From positions 43,602,688 to 43,662,687 of the forward strand of contig NC_087069.1 of NCBI RefSeq assembly GCF_963678635.1: a DNA stretch of 60,000 nt. The letters are read 5' to 3'. Positions 11,555-23,600 of the stretch are shown in pieces. The notes under the pieces are model-generated. The model had not been told where the DNA came from. It did no database searches and was given only the letters and a program-made list of their open reading frames with translations. The stretch comes from Symsagittifera roscoffensis. Taxonomy: Eukaryota; Xenacoelomorpha; Acoela; Convolutidae. A program made the translations under genes and the position numbers. Each line of letters opens with the position of its first letter. Position 1 is the first letter of the stretch.

Positions 11555-13740
11555 GTAGAATCATCAAGCTCACATTTTTTTTGCAACTGAGCTTATTGGT
11601 TGCTTTTTGCGTTTGGTGAAAGTGAGTTGCGCGCCAATAGCATCATTGTAAAAACGGGGAGAACTATTGTAGACTGTCAATGTTTCAATCTGCTCCTTGG
11701 TTCGTATTTGATTGTAGATGTCCTCAAAGGCTTCTGTTTGAGGTTAATGACAATAAAGGAGAAGCTTGGCTTTTTGCAGGTGCTTTTTTACAGGTGCTTT
11801 TTAGTAGCAGAAACTTTTTGGCTATCAGTATTTTATGTATCGGAAATCTTTTTTTTGGCAATTACCACATTTGAACTTCGTGGACTAACAATGACTAAAT
11901 GAACAGTAAGATTTTTTATTTGAGGTTTTACAGTTTGTATAAAACTTTTTTCTAACACAAGAAGTAGCACAAACAGTTCTAGCAGAGCTATGATTAATTC
12001 GTAGCCAATGTGTAATTGAAAAATTGCACAGATAATAAGAGATTTTTTTTCGACTATGGTTCAAAAACTTGTGTGGGATGACTATGAGTTATGTTTAGGC
12101 TTATATGTCTGTTTGAAACAAAAAATATCTTCAAAAAAGATCATGCATGAACTTTCGAAGTTTAAGGGGCCTAAATTACTTTTGTGAATTTTGAGGCGAC
12201 CTTCCTGACTGGCCCGTGATGTTTTTAATTCTGTATGTTTTTAATTCTCTAATTATGAAAGTCTGTGAGAAGGACGTTCTTGACTGGAAGTGTCGTTTGA
12301 TGTGTATTCTTTATGGGGCCTTGTGTTCTTTTGGTGTATTGAGGATTCCTTGATTGGTGTTCTCGAGCGAATTTTGAGGTACTGTGACGTCCTTCGTATT
12401 TGATTCCCGTCAACTATTAATACCTATCAACCTAAATTTATAGCAAGTTTCTATCCCCAACACCTATCAACTCAAACTTATATCGAATTCCAAGTGACAA
12501 GTAAATTTTTGAAAGTTGTCTGTACCAACCAACCTAGCGAATTATATACTCGGGAGATGAACGGAGCAGGAGGTTTCAAACGTTCATTAGTTGATCAAAA
12601 ATTAGTCGTATCTACAGTTCACTCTTTTCCTCCGAGAACTATGGTTCACTGAGTTTCAAACAGGTTGTATAAGTTGTCGGTTTGATATCGGTAATATAGA
12701 GTCACAAGAGAAAAACGGAAATGGTCAAAAACTTACCTGTTTCTGCGAACGTACCTACCTACCATCTTATGTACAGCGATTAGTCAGCGGAGTGTTAAAG
12801 TGTATCTTTTGAAACAATTTTTATTACCTGAAGAGTTCAGTCAACGTTTTGCTAAATTAATCCATATAACTTTGATGTTTTTGAAAATCGTAAGCCTGAA
12901 TGAATATCGTTTTTTCTTCTGATTAGTATAATAGACAAACAGAAATTAGAAGGAGACTAAGACTATTGTCGTTTGGCTGAAAAAGTTTAAGGCTCAGAAA
13001 AACACATTAATATAAGTTAAAATCTAGTCAAAGTATTTTTAAAGATACTGTTTGCTTTTAGTTGTATTCCAAAGGAATAAGTTCCCATGTTCATTTCTTT
13101 GACTCATGCGTTGAAAGTCACTGATTTGATAAGGCATTTTATGTAGTTGGTTGGTTTTGCTTGATTGGAACAAGTCGCAGCGAACTATAATTAGATCTTC
13201 GAACCAACTTTTTCTGGAACTGACACGCACTCACAGTTGCAGAGCTTGCAAAGAAAGGGTAACAGAATAAAATAATGAGCATGTGGTTTGAAAAGATATA
13301 TAACGAAAAAAATGATGGAATCTGAATTTGTTCTTTTTTTTTGGGTAGTTGTAATGATGGTCTAATTGTGCTTCTTGGTTCTCCTAATTTCTTGAAAACT
13401 GAGTTACATGATATCCAGTTTAGCCGATTTTTAGCTGGTTACTTTTGAACCAAGAAACGCTACTCCTTTTGACCGGGGGTCGAACTTTGATTCCGTTACG
13501 CGTTTTCAATTTCACTAGGCGGACTAATAGTAGATGTTGAGGCTGATCAGGGGGGGGGGTTAAGTTACGTTATAGACGTCCGCCATGCTATGTATTAAGA
13601 TAGAGATTAGAGTCTACAATGTATTAAGATAGGGAATACCAATGGTAAGGTTTCATGGTTTGTGTGATGGTAAGATAATGTAAAAAAAAAAAATTTTAGT
13701 TTTTGTTTGGAAATGTCTAGTTTTTTCGCAAAAACTTCGG
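11555..13740. other. AT-rich DNA with no recognised gene
   Basis: There are short frames on both strands (for example 11600-11902 plus) without conserved motifs. Minor repeats include the CAGGTGCTTTTT duplication near 11780, TGTTTTTAATTCT twice near 12220, and a paired ACCTATCAAC unit at about 12420-12500. A ten-G tract lies at 13550-13559. A TGTATTAAGATAG element occurs twice near 13590-13640. Confidence 0.45.
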
Positions 13741-13744
13741 CGAA

Positions 13745-13935
13745 CGTTATCTAATCGGAAAAATTCAGGTGCTAATTACATGAAGATTGTGGAATGAAAG
13801 GCTTCAAAACACGATTAAATTTGTTATAACTCAACCTATCAACTAATAAAATAGATAATCTTATTTTTGAAACATCTACTTGTAACAAGGCTGAAACCTA
13901 CTAAAATTTCAAAAAAAAGTCAAAATTTTTGGAAA
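13745..13935 (+). repeat. Diverged repeat inverted with respect to 28290-28577
   Basis: On the plus strand this contains GATTGTGGAATGAAAGGCTT followed by GCTGAAACCTACTAAAA. The minus strand of 28290-28577 contains ATTGTGGAATGAAGGGCTT and then GCTGAAACCTACTAAAA in the same order. The copies differ by substitutions and an insertion of roughly 100 bases in the right copy. Together they bracket about 14.8 kb that includes the DNA polymerase pseudogene. Confidence 0.65.
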
Positions 13936-14012
13936 AAATGCAAAAATTCCAATTTTTTGGAAAAAATTGCACAAAAATTTCAAGTTTTTGGAAAAAATTG
14001 CAGAAATTTTAT
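13913..14012 (+). repeat. Short tandem repeat, period about 33 bases, three copies
   Basis: The unit is roughly TTTTTGGAAAAAATTGCA followed by AAAATTTC, repeated three times with small changes. The A and T runs fall at about helical spacing. It is non-coding. Confidence 0.65.
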
Positions 14013-17000
14013 AGTTTTGGTTATTTTTTGTTGCTTTTGATCTTTTGGAAAAAAATATTTTTTAAATACAGTGTTTAAAATTGAGCTCAAACTGTATTGT
14101 AAACGGCATTATATTGAGACAATGATAAAAAAAATTGAATAAAAATTTTTGTATTTTTCCAAAATTTTCAAACAAAATATTGAAAATACGACAAGTTTTA
14201 GCATGTTTTGAGCTAGAAAGAGTGTTATTAAACGCTCTCAACAATAACAAGAAAGCTCATAATAGCTGAATCAAAATTGAAACTTCCGATTGCTCGAAAA
14301 AATAGTGAAATTAATCGTAATTTTTTAGAAAGTAACAAAAGCTTAACCGAATCTATCCAAAATTTTCCATTTTCAACCTTTTTTGGGTAATTAACTGGTT
14401 TTTTGTCCCATTCAGGGAAAATTGGAATTTCAATACAACTGAACATGAGGAGCAATATTCTACAAAATTTCTAGATCAAACTCCATAATTTAACTCCTCC
14501 TCAGTTTTTTCTCAATGATTAACCCAAATTTGTACAAAAGTTAAAACGTCTGAGAAGTTTTTCACGTTATAAATAAAAAATTTCAGATCAATGATGTGAA
14601 AAATGAACAGTTATTTGCTAAACATGACTAAAAATGAGATATATTTTTCTTAAAAATTTATTCGATATTGGGTCAAATTCAACAAAATCTTCTTCATAAA
14701 TGATGATTATCTTGCTGTTGCTTCTGCAACATAATTTTTATGATTTTCCGTGGAAATATTTTTTGTTTTAAGGTTATTCTTACATGTTTTAATACCAATT
14801 TTTGCTAGTGAACTCACTTTGCAAGAAAATTTAGTCAGAATTTTAGAATTTAGGAGGAAAATACTATCAATTGAACGAACAATTTGCTAGCAGAGATGAA
14901 ACTAGGACTGATACCGTCTAATTATTACAATAAAAATTGTAAATGTTTTTCCAAAGTTCCCTTGTTCAATTGCTACAGTAACCCTATTTAAGCAGAAAAA
15001 CATTTTTTGGGATCAATAACTATCACTTTTCTCGCAAAATATTTGTTAAAACGCTTTTTATTCTCAATTTATGACGGAAGTTTTCTCTAAAGTATTTAAG
15101 TGAGAAATAATCGGTGCAAGTTAAAGCATTCAAAAACATATGTAAAAATTGAGAATATGAAGGTGTGTTTTTACGATTGAAGAGAAAAATAAGAGCAGCT
15201 CTATTAAATATAATCTGAAACCTACGGAAATACGCAAGGGAACCTAGTTCCTATTATGCAATTTATCTTGAAATTTCTAAAAAGCGCATCTCAAAAAAAA
15301 TGTTCTAGCAGAAGATATCAAGGCGCAAACTGAAACAATTTTACCAAACCAATTTCCGATTTTTTTAAGCAAAAAACTTTATAGTAAAAATAAGGAAATG
15401 TAGATCTTGAAAGCAATTTTTTGATTTATGCTTCATGTATCTTCTTCCAAAAGATGTCAGATTGTGTTTATTTTACAAAAATTGTCTTCAAAACATCTGA
15501 CTTCCCTTATAAAGTTACCTAATTGATCAAATGCAAACAAACTTTTCTAATCAATTACTCATAAATACAAATCTTTGAAATTTGTTTATGTCGGACTTTT
15601 TCTCAAGATAATCTCAACTCCTAATGAACTAACTTGTGTTTCTATCTCATTTTAGTATTTTCTCAGTTTTGCTTCATCTACTATCTACCAACTTAATCCA
15701 ATTTGAACAAAATTTTACTTGAAAATTGAATTTTAGACGGAAAACTGTATCGTTTCAACGAACGTTCAAAAATCCGAAGCAAGCTGAGTTGATATCATAA
15801 ATGTTTTTTGCTAAAAGTCTGCAAAGATTTTTTTTAACCCGATAACTTTCTATTGCTTTTTTCAAATCTGAGTTTCTATACTGAAGTAATTTTTTGGTTG
15901 AGAATGAGGTATACTATTATCTTGATTTTTCAAAGGTTAGCTTAGCACAAACATACATTTATTCATCTTTTCCAGATCAGTTCTCATTTTTTTTCTGAAA
16001 TTTTCAAAAAAAACAGTAGAAAACCAGGAATCTCAACAATTCAACCCTCCTTAGTTGCTTAAAAACGCTCTACCTTTTGAACTTTTTTACACGCACTTAA
16101 AAACGAAAAATTTTAAAATGTTAACGAGACAAAACGTTACCATTAGTCGATGTTTCATAAATACCCAGTTTTTGACAACTTTTTAACAATTTTTTAAACA
16201 CTTATTAGCGTATGTTGCGCACTTCCACAAAATTATTGCAACAAAGTCTCGTAAAGCTTGCAACCAATTGAGTTTTTAGTGTAGATTAAAATTTTTCGGG
16301 TCTGAAAGTTTCCAATGAAAATTTCACGAGAACTGGAAATTGATTTTTGCCGGTTTTATCATCAATCAGAACCTTTGAATTAAAAAAATAAATCATAGAT
16401 CATTAATTGTGATGAAGAAACTATAGAAAAACCATGAAAACCATAAACCATAAAACCATGAAAATTGTAGCTTTTTTTGCTAGAATTTTTCAAATTTCGG
16501 TTCATTCAATTTTAGATTCAGTAAAAATTAATATTCATAGTGATTTGTATATTTTTGATAAAAAATATTAACTTCACCTTCTCTCGGAATGTTTTTGGAG
16601 ACTGCTGAGCATATAATTTAATATTATGTTGACAATGCTTCTTCTTGAATTGATTAGTGACGTCATCGCTGCTTTAAGTTAAGGTTACAGTTCGAACACT
16701 TCAACACACCACAGGTTCTACGATGTCTTGGCGTATCTTTACGTGTGTATTCTCTGCCACATTCAAGGCATGCAACTCTTTCGTTTCTATTCAGTGAGGG
16801 CATCTCAATAAGTAAAGAAAATTAATTGGGATATTTAAAAAGTCCCAAAATTTTAGATAAAAAGAGTTCAATAGCCTCAAAAAAAGACTAAAATTAAGAA
16901 AAACTGCAAAATTTTAAACCAATTTGTTTTAACGTGACAGCAAATCAGATTGGATAATATCCCATTATGTCAAGTTGAAAAAAATCATTCAATCTAACCA
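14013..17000 (+). repeat. Diverged long repeat, collinear with 31560-32900
   Basis: Anchors in the same order and orientation are GCTTCTGCAACATAA (about 14720) with GCTTCTACAACATAA (31590), AGAAATACGCAA-type (15225 and 31687), GTAGATCTTGAAAG-type (15400 and 32096), and GTGTATTCTCTGCCACATT (16745 and 32574). The left copy is longer because of insertions or because the right copy lost segments. No coding potential was recognised in either. Within the left copy a consensus CRE octamer TGACGTCA lies at 16658-16665, and a run of AAACCAT-like heptamers at 16425-16465. Confidence 0.65.
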
Positions 17001-17288
17001 TGGATTTTCAAACCTATCAACCAACCAAAATCGAGCATTTCTTATAAGGAAGTTTGTATCTTTTTTGATATCAACCAATCATAATCGAGTATTGCTTCAC
17101 AGGTAATATTTGCGATGTTAAAAAATCAGACTGAAGTATTCTTATACTTTAACATTTTTATAGAACAAACACTTGTTTGTCAAGCTTCCCATTCTGGTTT
17201 TTTCTGACATAACTCACACATATATTTGACACCAAAGTGAGATAAATTAGAATTCTTATCTGGTTTTTATATTTTTTCAATACTCAAT

Positions 17289-17700
17289 TCAAAATTTGAA
17301 ATTTCCATCAACATTTTTTTGATTTGTTCTATTTCTAACCAGTGAAAAAAAATTACCGAAATTTAGTTTTTTATGGTTTTCTTTTCGGTATATTCTAACA
17401 TAAACAACCGGAAGTCTTTTAAATTTGGATATTCGATCAAAAGATATTCTGACAAATCTCGAATTTGTATTTGTATCAAATTCAAAATGGAAATCGAAAT
17501 AATGTTCCTTATCTTCAATTTTTGTTTCAAAGGTTCTTTTAATTGTTTTGTTTTTACTGATAGACCACCCAATCTGAGTTAATTCTTCTAAATAAAAAAA
17601 CATGTTGATAAATTCTTTTTTTCTGTAATCTCCTCTCCATCTTTTTGACAAAATTAATGAAGTTTTCCTGTTTCTTTATAAGTTAAAACTAAAACAACCT
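17289..17700 (-). CDS. Orphan open reading frame, hypothetical
   Basis: A 120-residue frame runs at 17289-17651 on the minus strand and stays open a little further upstream. The frame begins at a TTG, not an ATG, so the true start or splice acceptor is unknown. The product is charged and aromatic-rich (motifs HYFDFHFEFD and RISFDRISKF) with no signal peptide, membrane segment or known domain visible. It is one of the longest frames outside the recognised elements, but AT-rich DNA yields such frames by chance. A plus-strand frame of 69 residues overlaps it at 17373-17582. I do not recognise it, and coding status is uncertain. Confidence 0.25.
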
Positions 17701-18271
17701 CCATCAACGTCATGTGTCCACCACTCTTGTAGTTTTTTGTAGTAGTTCAATTTTAAAATCTGGGGAATTTGATAGAAACGCTTTTGATAGAAACAATTTT
17801 CTTAGTGCAATAAACGAGGAAACTTACAAAAACTCGAAATGTTTCATCATTTTTATTGTATTTTGTAACAACAATCACCTTAGAAGTTTTTTCCATTATT
17901 TAAAAAAGTAATGTGGTCAGTCAAGAACTGAAATTATGGTGAAAAAAATGAAAAAAAATCCAATGAAACACAGAATGTTAAAAATTATTGATAAAGTTTT
18001 CAACTACATTCTTCCTTATAAGTTTGTTCAAATAAAAAAATTCATTAAGTTTAGATAAAAACAGAAATTAAATAAATTCTTCTGTATTTCTTAAGCAATA
18101 ACTGGACAATTAAGTGATAACTGTTTCAGTTTTTATGTCAATTTGAATTAAATTGTCTTTTTTGTCTGACTTTTCCTCAGATATCGTAGCTCTCAATAAT
18201 TACTTTAGTAAGAAAAAAAATTTTCATCCAATAATATTTCAATTACTAAACATACAAAACATCACAAACCA

Positions 18272-18648
18272 TTACTGCGGCTTACAACTATCAACAGACA
18301 CAAAGTCTCCCAATATTTGAGACAGTTCTTTGAATTCATTTAAAGTATAGTTGACATATGCAACATGCTTCAAGTCTTCATTTTCTTTTGCAGTGAAGAG
18401 TCGAATCTGAATATGGGTGGCTTGTTCACATTGTTTTTGTTGATTGTGACACAAAACCTCCTCATGTTGTATGTTGCTATTTCATATAATCTTTTACAGA
18501 TGTCGAGCTCTTGATTCATAGTTGATTTTTTATCAGATTTGGCTTCATAAATAGGCACGATTCCAAGATTTTCAGCATCGCGAATAACACTATTCCGTAT
18601 TGCCGATATTGCTTCTCTTTCTTTTTCACTAAGATAGACGTATTGCTA
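18272..18648 (-). pseudogene. Unknown protein fragment interrupted by a frameshift
   Basis: On the minus strand an open frame starts near 18648 with YVYLSEKEREAISAIR and continues through NLGIVPIYEAKSDKKST and CKRLYEIATYNMRR to about 18375. The next frame then takes over (QATHIQIRLFTAKENEDLKHV) and ends at a stop near 18272. The combined 120 or so residues look like real protein: mixed helix, few low-complexity runs, and an apparent handover between frames. No family was recognised. A transposon-encoded protein is plausible given the surroundings, but that is inference. Confidence 0.35.
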
Positions 18649-19339
18649 CTTTTTAAAATGTCCCAAATTGTTTATTTTGAAAAGTTGAAAGCACCATTCA
18701 AAGTATGTTTTCCCCTTGTAGAATTTTCGGAACCAAACAAAATGCTTTTTTTGATTTTTCGAAAACTCAAAATAGTTGGGACTATCAACTTTTCTCGAGT
18801 TCATTCTGAAGAGAAGACTGATCAGATGAGGAAAAATGAGAGAAATGATTTTGCGATTAAATGAAAATGGGAGTAAGGAGTATGAGTCATAGCGATAACC
18901 ATATATGGAGTTATTATCAAATATGGGAGGATTTTGCTATATGGAAACTGCGTAGGCGTTACTACTACTATATAAGTTTACCATTTTCTGCAAAAGCCAT
19001 TTTACAAACACAGATTGTTTTCGAGTTTTGTCACATCAAGTGTGGAAGTATTCAATCAGCTTAGTTGCGGAGTTCAGCATAAATTACGATGGAAAGGAAC
19101 AGGAAAAACACCAAGCTTATCAAGGAAACGACTTATTCGGAAAAAGTTCAAAAACATTATTGTGAGTTCTAATCAAAAATTTGCATCTACGCAAACTCTG
19201 GGCTCAGCATTTTTAGACAGAATTTGAAAAAATCAAAAATCAAAATATGAATATGTTTTGTTCAAAATAATTGATTGTTTTATGATGGTTATGGTTCTGT
19301 AAATAGTGAGCGTGTCAATTTTTCTAATAATTTTTGAGT
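18649..19339. other. No recognised gene
   Basis: There are three short plus-strand frames (18643-18864, 18861-19064, 19015-19227) without motifs. Sequence composition is less AT-biased at 18880-19210 than around it, which may mark a decayed element. Confidence 0.35.
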
Positions 19340-20889
19340 ATTTCTTCATAAAAATCTGGTCAAACTTATGTAAATTTCAATTCAAATGGTTTTTAACGTT
19401 AAATTTTAGTTATGTTTTTCACAAGATGCAAAAAAATTAATCAATTTATAACAAATATGCATTTTTTTTGAGAAAATTTTTTGCAGGCTGCAATTTTTTT
19501 CATATTCTAAAAGATATAGACATTTTTCAAACCTAACTTCTGTTTTCTTATCACTTAGAAATTATCAGTAATGATAACTTCGAGTGCTTTTTCTTTTCTT
19601 AATACACTGTTTTTCTGATGTTTTTGATTTAGATACGTGCCAAAACAGAATTTTTCTGATAAAACTAAAAACAAAGAAATTCTTAAACTTTAATTTTCAA
19701 CAATGCGAAAAAAAACTACTAAGGTTTTTCTTTGAATGCGAAATGTTTTTGATTTTTCATTAGGTTGCAAAAAAGTAAAGATTTTTGAACAAATAGGCGA
19801 ATTTGTTTGAGTAAAGTTTTTGCATGATACAACTTTTTTCATGATCTTTTAAAACATATATATGCAAAACACAAACTTCTTTTTTCTTATGCAAATGCAA
19901 AAAATGCAAAATTTTATTGAAGAAATTTGTTAAATTTTTGCTAAAATTTTTTCATGATTGATGACTTTGAGTGCTATTCCCTATCTTAATACATTGTTTT
20001 TCTGTTGTTGTTGATCAATGTACAGGAAAAAAAGAAATTTCTTGTTCAACAAAACTAAAACACAGAATTTCAATTACTTTAATTATTAACAGTGCAAGAA
20101 AATCCTGTTTTAATTTTCATTAAACTGCAAAAACTTTTAAATGAAATTTTTCTTAATTTGCGAGACTTTTTTTTGATTTTTCTTAAAAAATAATTAAAGT
20201 TTATGAAAGTTTTTGCATGGTACAAAAATTTTTGTAAAGTTTTTAACATGTGTGCAAAAATTGTAGTAGTTCTTCATCTTGTGTGCGAAAATTTTGTGAA
20301 GTGTTTCCCAAATATTGAAATTGATTTAACTTTTTCATCATCTTTACAATAAAACTTTGTAAAAACGTTTACCAATTGCATAAATAGTTCAATTTTTAAC
20401 AAAGCTTTTGTACAAATTTCAAAACAAAAATTGGCCTTAGCAACTTTCAACAAATTTTTCTTTGACCTTATCTCTTTTTTTCTATCTTTTTGAAAAAATT
20501 TTGCTAAATGCAAAGAAAATAGACTAAAAAAACGAGAAACCAGCCAAATTAAATAAAAATTAAAGAACTGTAGAGCAGCTGAAGAATTTTGCAGGTTGTC
20601 AACGGAGTGCAAAGCTGGTCTTGCCTCTGTTGCCTGTGGTTGTCTTGTTGGTTCACTGACTGGAGTTCTGGGCTCAGAGAACCCCTCATCCTCTTTGATA
20701 GTAAATGGGTTTTCCATAGATCCCTCTTCCTAAGGAAAGAGGAACTCATCAAATGGTTGAGACACATATCTAGAGTCAGGAGTTTCGGGGTAGTTCATTC
20801 CCACATCCTCAGCCACTTCCTCCATCTTTTGCATTTCTCCAAGTTGGTTCTCTATCATGGGTACTTGCGTTATTTGATGATCGTTGAAA
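19340..20889. repeat. Tandem duplication, copy 1 (1.55 kb)
   Basis: Copy 1 begins at ATTTCTTCATAAAAATCTGG (19340) and ends at GATGATCGTTGAAAT (20889), where copy 2 starts with the same ATTTCTTCATAAAAATC. The two copies are almost identical, with only scattered single-base differences, so the event is recent compared with every other repeat west of 42 kb. Copy 1 contains a 424-base block (about 20023-20446) absent from copy 2. Confidence 0.9.
20570..20880 (-). pseudogene. Acidic, Pro/Glu-rich protein fragment, copy 1
   Basis: On the minus strand a single frame reads DHQITQVPMIENQLGEMQ, EVAEDVGMNYPETPDSRYV, a TAG stop, then MENPFTIKEDEGFSEPRTP and SEPTRQPQATEARP before running into AT-rich sequence. 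The amino-acid texture (Glu, Pro, Thr, Ser) and one isolated stop suggest a once-coding segment, perhaps a linker of a transposon polyprotein. I recognise no domain. The same frame with the same stop recurs in copy 2, so the stop predates the duplication. The 147-residue frame counted from the internal Met is partly AT-rich read-through. Confidence 0.4.
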
Positions 20890-22009
20890 TATTTCTTCAT
20901 AAAAATCTGGTCAAACTTATGTAAATTTCAATTCAAATGGTTTTTAACGTTAAATTTCAGTTACGTTTTTCACAAGATGCAAAAAAATTATTCAATTTAT
21001 AACAAATATGCATTTTTTTGAGAACATTTTTTGCAGGCTGCAATTTTTTTCATATTCTAAAAGATATAGACATTTTTCAAACCTAACTTCTGTTTTCTTA
21101 TCACTTAGAAATTATCAGTAATAATGACTTCGAGTGCTTTTTCTTTTCTTAATACACTGTTTTTCTGATGTTTTTGATTTAGATACGTGCCAAAACAGAA
21201 TTTTTCTGATAAAACTAAAAACAAAGAAATTCTTAAACTTTAATTTTCAACAATGCGAAAAAAAACTACTAAGGTTTTTCTTTGAATGCGAAATGTTTTT
21301 GATTTTTCATTAGGTTGCAAAAAAGTAAAGATTTTTGAACAAATAGGCGAATTTGTTTGAGTAAAGTTTTTGCATGATACAACTTTTTTCATGATCTTTT
21401 AAAACATATATATGCAAAACACAAACTTCTTTTTTCTTATGCAAATGCAAAAAATGCAAAATTTTATTGAAGAAATTTGTTAAATTTTTGCTAAAATTTT
21501 TTCATGATTGATGACTTTGAGTGCTATTCCCTATCTTAATACATTGTTTTTCTGTTGTTGTTGATCAACAAATTTTTCTATGACCTTATCTCTTTGTTTC
21601 TATCTTTTTGAAATAATTTTGCTAAATGCAAAGAAAATAGACTAAAAAAAACGAGAAACCAGCCAAATTAAATAAAAATTAAAAAACTGTAGAGCAGCTG
21701 AAGAATTTTGCAGGTTGTCAACGGAGTGCAAAGCTGGTCTTGCCTCCGTTGCCGGTGGTTGTCTTGTTGGTTCACTGACTGGAGTTCTGGGCTCAGAGAA
21801 CCCCTCATCCTCTTTGATAGTAAATGGGTTTTCCATAGATCCCTCTTCCTAAGGAAAGAGGAACTCATCAAATGGTTGAGACACATATTTAGAGTCAGGA
21901 GTTTCGGGGTAGTTCATTCCCACATGCTCAGCCACTTCCTCCATCTTTTGCATTTCTCCAAGTTCGTTCTCTGTCGTGGGTACTTGCGTTATTTGATGAT
22001 CGTTGAAAT
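20890..22009. repeat. Tandem duplication, copy 2 (1.12 kb)
   Basis: This is collinear with copy 1 except that GTTGTTGATCAA (about 21565) is joined directly to CAAATTTTTCT, deleting 424 bases. A CAA trinucleotide is shared at the two break positions, fitting a microhomology deletion after the duplication or an insertion into copy 1. It carries the same minus-strand fragment as copy 1 (21690-22000). Confidence 0.9.
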
Positions 22010-22160
22010 CCCTGCGCATCACCTCCACTATGTGTCAGACTCGGTTTGGGATGTCCAATCATGCCAGAAAAACTCCACAAACTGTTTCTCGCACTTTTAC
22101 TTGTACTTAATCAGCCAAAAATTCCACCGAGAACATAAAGTTGTTGTTTTGCACTGAGAA
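21690..22160 (-). pseudogene. Acidic, Pro/Glu-rich protein fragment, copy 2, with extra upstream sequence
   Basis: This is the same frame and stop as copy 1, differing by a few residues (for example PPATEARP in place of PQATEARP). Upstream of the duplication boundary the likely coding sequence continues on the minus strand as VEVMRRDF joined to NDHQ. In another frame it reads CEKQFVEFFWHDWTSQTES (about 22030-22090). Copy 2 therefore keeps the original upstream context, and copy 1 is cut off at its 5' side. Function is unknown. Confidence 0.35.
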
Positions 22161-23430
22161 GATCATTTTGAGCATTAAGTTGCGAGGGAAGTTGAATAAG
22201 TAAAAGATTCGGAGTAAAAACAAAAATTACAGTTGCGAGAGAAGTAGTTGACGGTGGTTAAGTTGAATTTAAAATATTCAGAGCTGAGAGAGGAGGTAGT
22301 TGACGGTAGTTAAGTTGACAAAAAAATGATTTTTAGTTAGCAGAGATTGGTACCTTCAATTCGAATGTTTGAGATTAGCCAATCAGAATGGATTTGGCTT
22401 ATTTGGATTGTAGTCGTGTCCAAACAACTTTCGGTTTCCTTTTATGGAATTCTTATAAAAAAACTCGTGTCCAAATGGAAACAAGGCTCCAATTTTGGTA
22501 CTTTTACACATTGCCGTCTCCAATCTCAAAAATATTCATTTTTGTTCTTGTTGCCGCATCCAATCAGAAAAAAGTTACTTTTGGGGACTTAAATCTTCCA
22601 AATAAGTAAAAATAAACACAAAAGCAATTGCAAAAATATATGAACAAATGTTGTTTGCTGTAAAAATAAAAAATATTGCCAATATAAGTAACAAAAGAAG
22701 TAAAATTAATACAAGTAGCAACTCTGCACGTGTTCTCATCAAGTTATTTGATTTTCTTTATATAATGGATGAGAAATTGCTGATTTTTGAGTAGATAGTC
22801 AAGTTATTTTTATTTTGATGTAGATTTGAGATGATAACTCAAAGATGATGAAATTTTCAAAGCAAGCCTCTGGAAATCTGATTCCAAACTTGATCATGCA
22901 AAATTTTGAAATTTGAAACATTTTTAAGAAATGGAGGAATAAAAAATTTTGCTGGTAAATTTTGACAAATTTCGGTTTTGGGTAATGAATCAAAAAGGTT
23001 TTTGATATATTATCATACATAGTTTTGATCAATTTCAAATTTTCAAGAATAAACAAAATTTATTTCCTTGTCAGCTGTAATTCAGCCGCAAATTTGAAAT
23101 TTTGATACGCAAAATTTGAATCAAAAGTAAACTCTTCGATTGAAGTTGTTTCCCTGAAGGGACCATTTTTAGTCGGAGAACTCTATTTTGGACGACATAA
23201 ACGCCCAAAAAATTGTAAAAAAAGTAAGAATCTACACTTATTTCATCAATAAGCAAATCTTACGAAATGTTTTCATTTTTCTTGAAGAGTAACTCGAGGA
23301 AGTTGAAATTTTTTTTAATTGCCATTTTGAAAAAAGGTTTTTTTTATCCAAGTTATGTCTAAAAACTGAAGAATTCTGATTGTTTGAAACCTTAAAGGGG
23401 GAAATTCTAGTATTTTCTCCGTACCTGGAA
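22161..23430. other. No recognised gene
   Basis: The GTTGACGGTRGTTAAGTTGA motif occurs twice (about 22248 and 22303). Two overlapping plus-strand frames at 22347-22609 show no conserved motif. The rest is AT-rich. Confidence 0.4.
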
Positions 23431-23440
23431 AATTGCCTAG

Positions 23441-23600
23441 GCGTCAATTCTCTTTAGGTGTTGACGTCAATTCTCTTTATAGAGTGACATCATTGACCTA
23501 AAAGAAAAATTGCGTGAGTGTGACGTCATTTCTATTCGAATATTGAAGTCATGACCATAAAAATATAATTGCGTAGGCGATGACGTTAGTATAAATCCGT
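23441..23600 (+). promoter_or_regulatory. Tandem CRE-like octamers followed by a TATA box
   Basis: Five TGACGTCA-like octamers occur at 23462 (TGACGTCA), 23485 (TGACATCA), 23521 (TGACGTCA), 23544 (TGAAGTCA) and 23581 (TGACGTTA). Their spacing of 23, 36, 23 and 37 bases shows a 59-60 base tandem unit with two octamers each. A partial unit (GCGTCAATTCTCTTT) precedes at 23441. TATAAAT follows at 23590-23596. This is the layout of an ATF/CREB-type bZIP-responsive core promoter reading rightward. The polymerase pseudogene starts about 210 bases downstream. Promoter function is inferred from motifs only. Confidence 0.5.

Noticed and set aside
20589-22157. Plus-strand frames of 111 and 149 residues in the tandem duplication
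   Set aside because: They overlap the more protein-like minus-strand frame and owe their length to its codon pattern.
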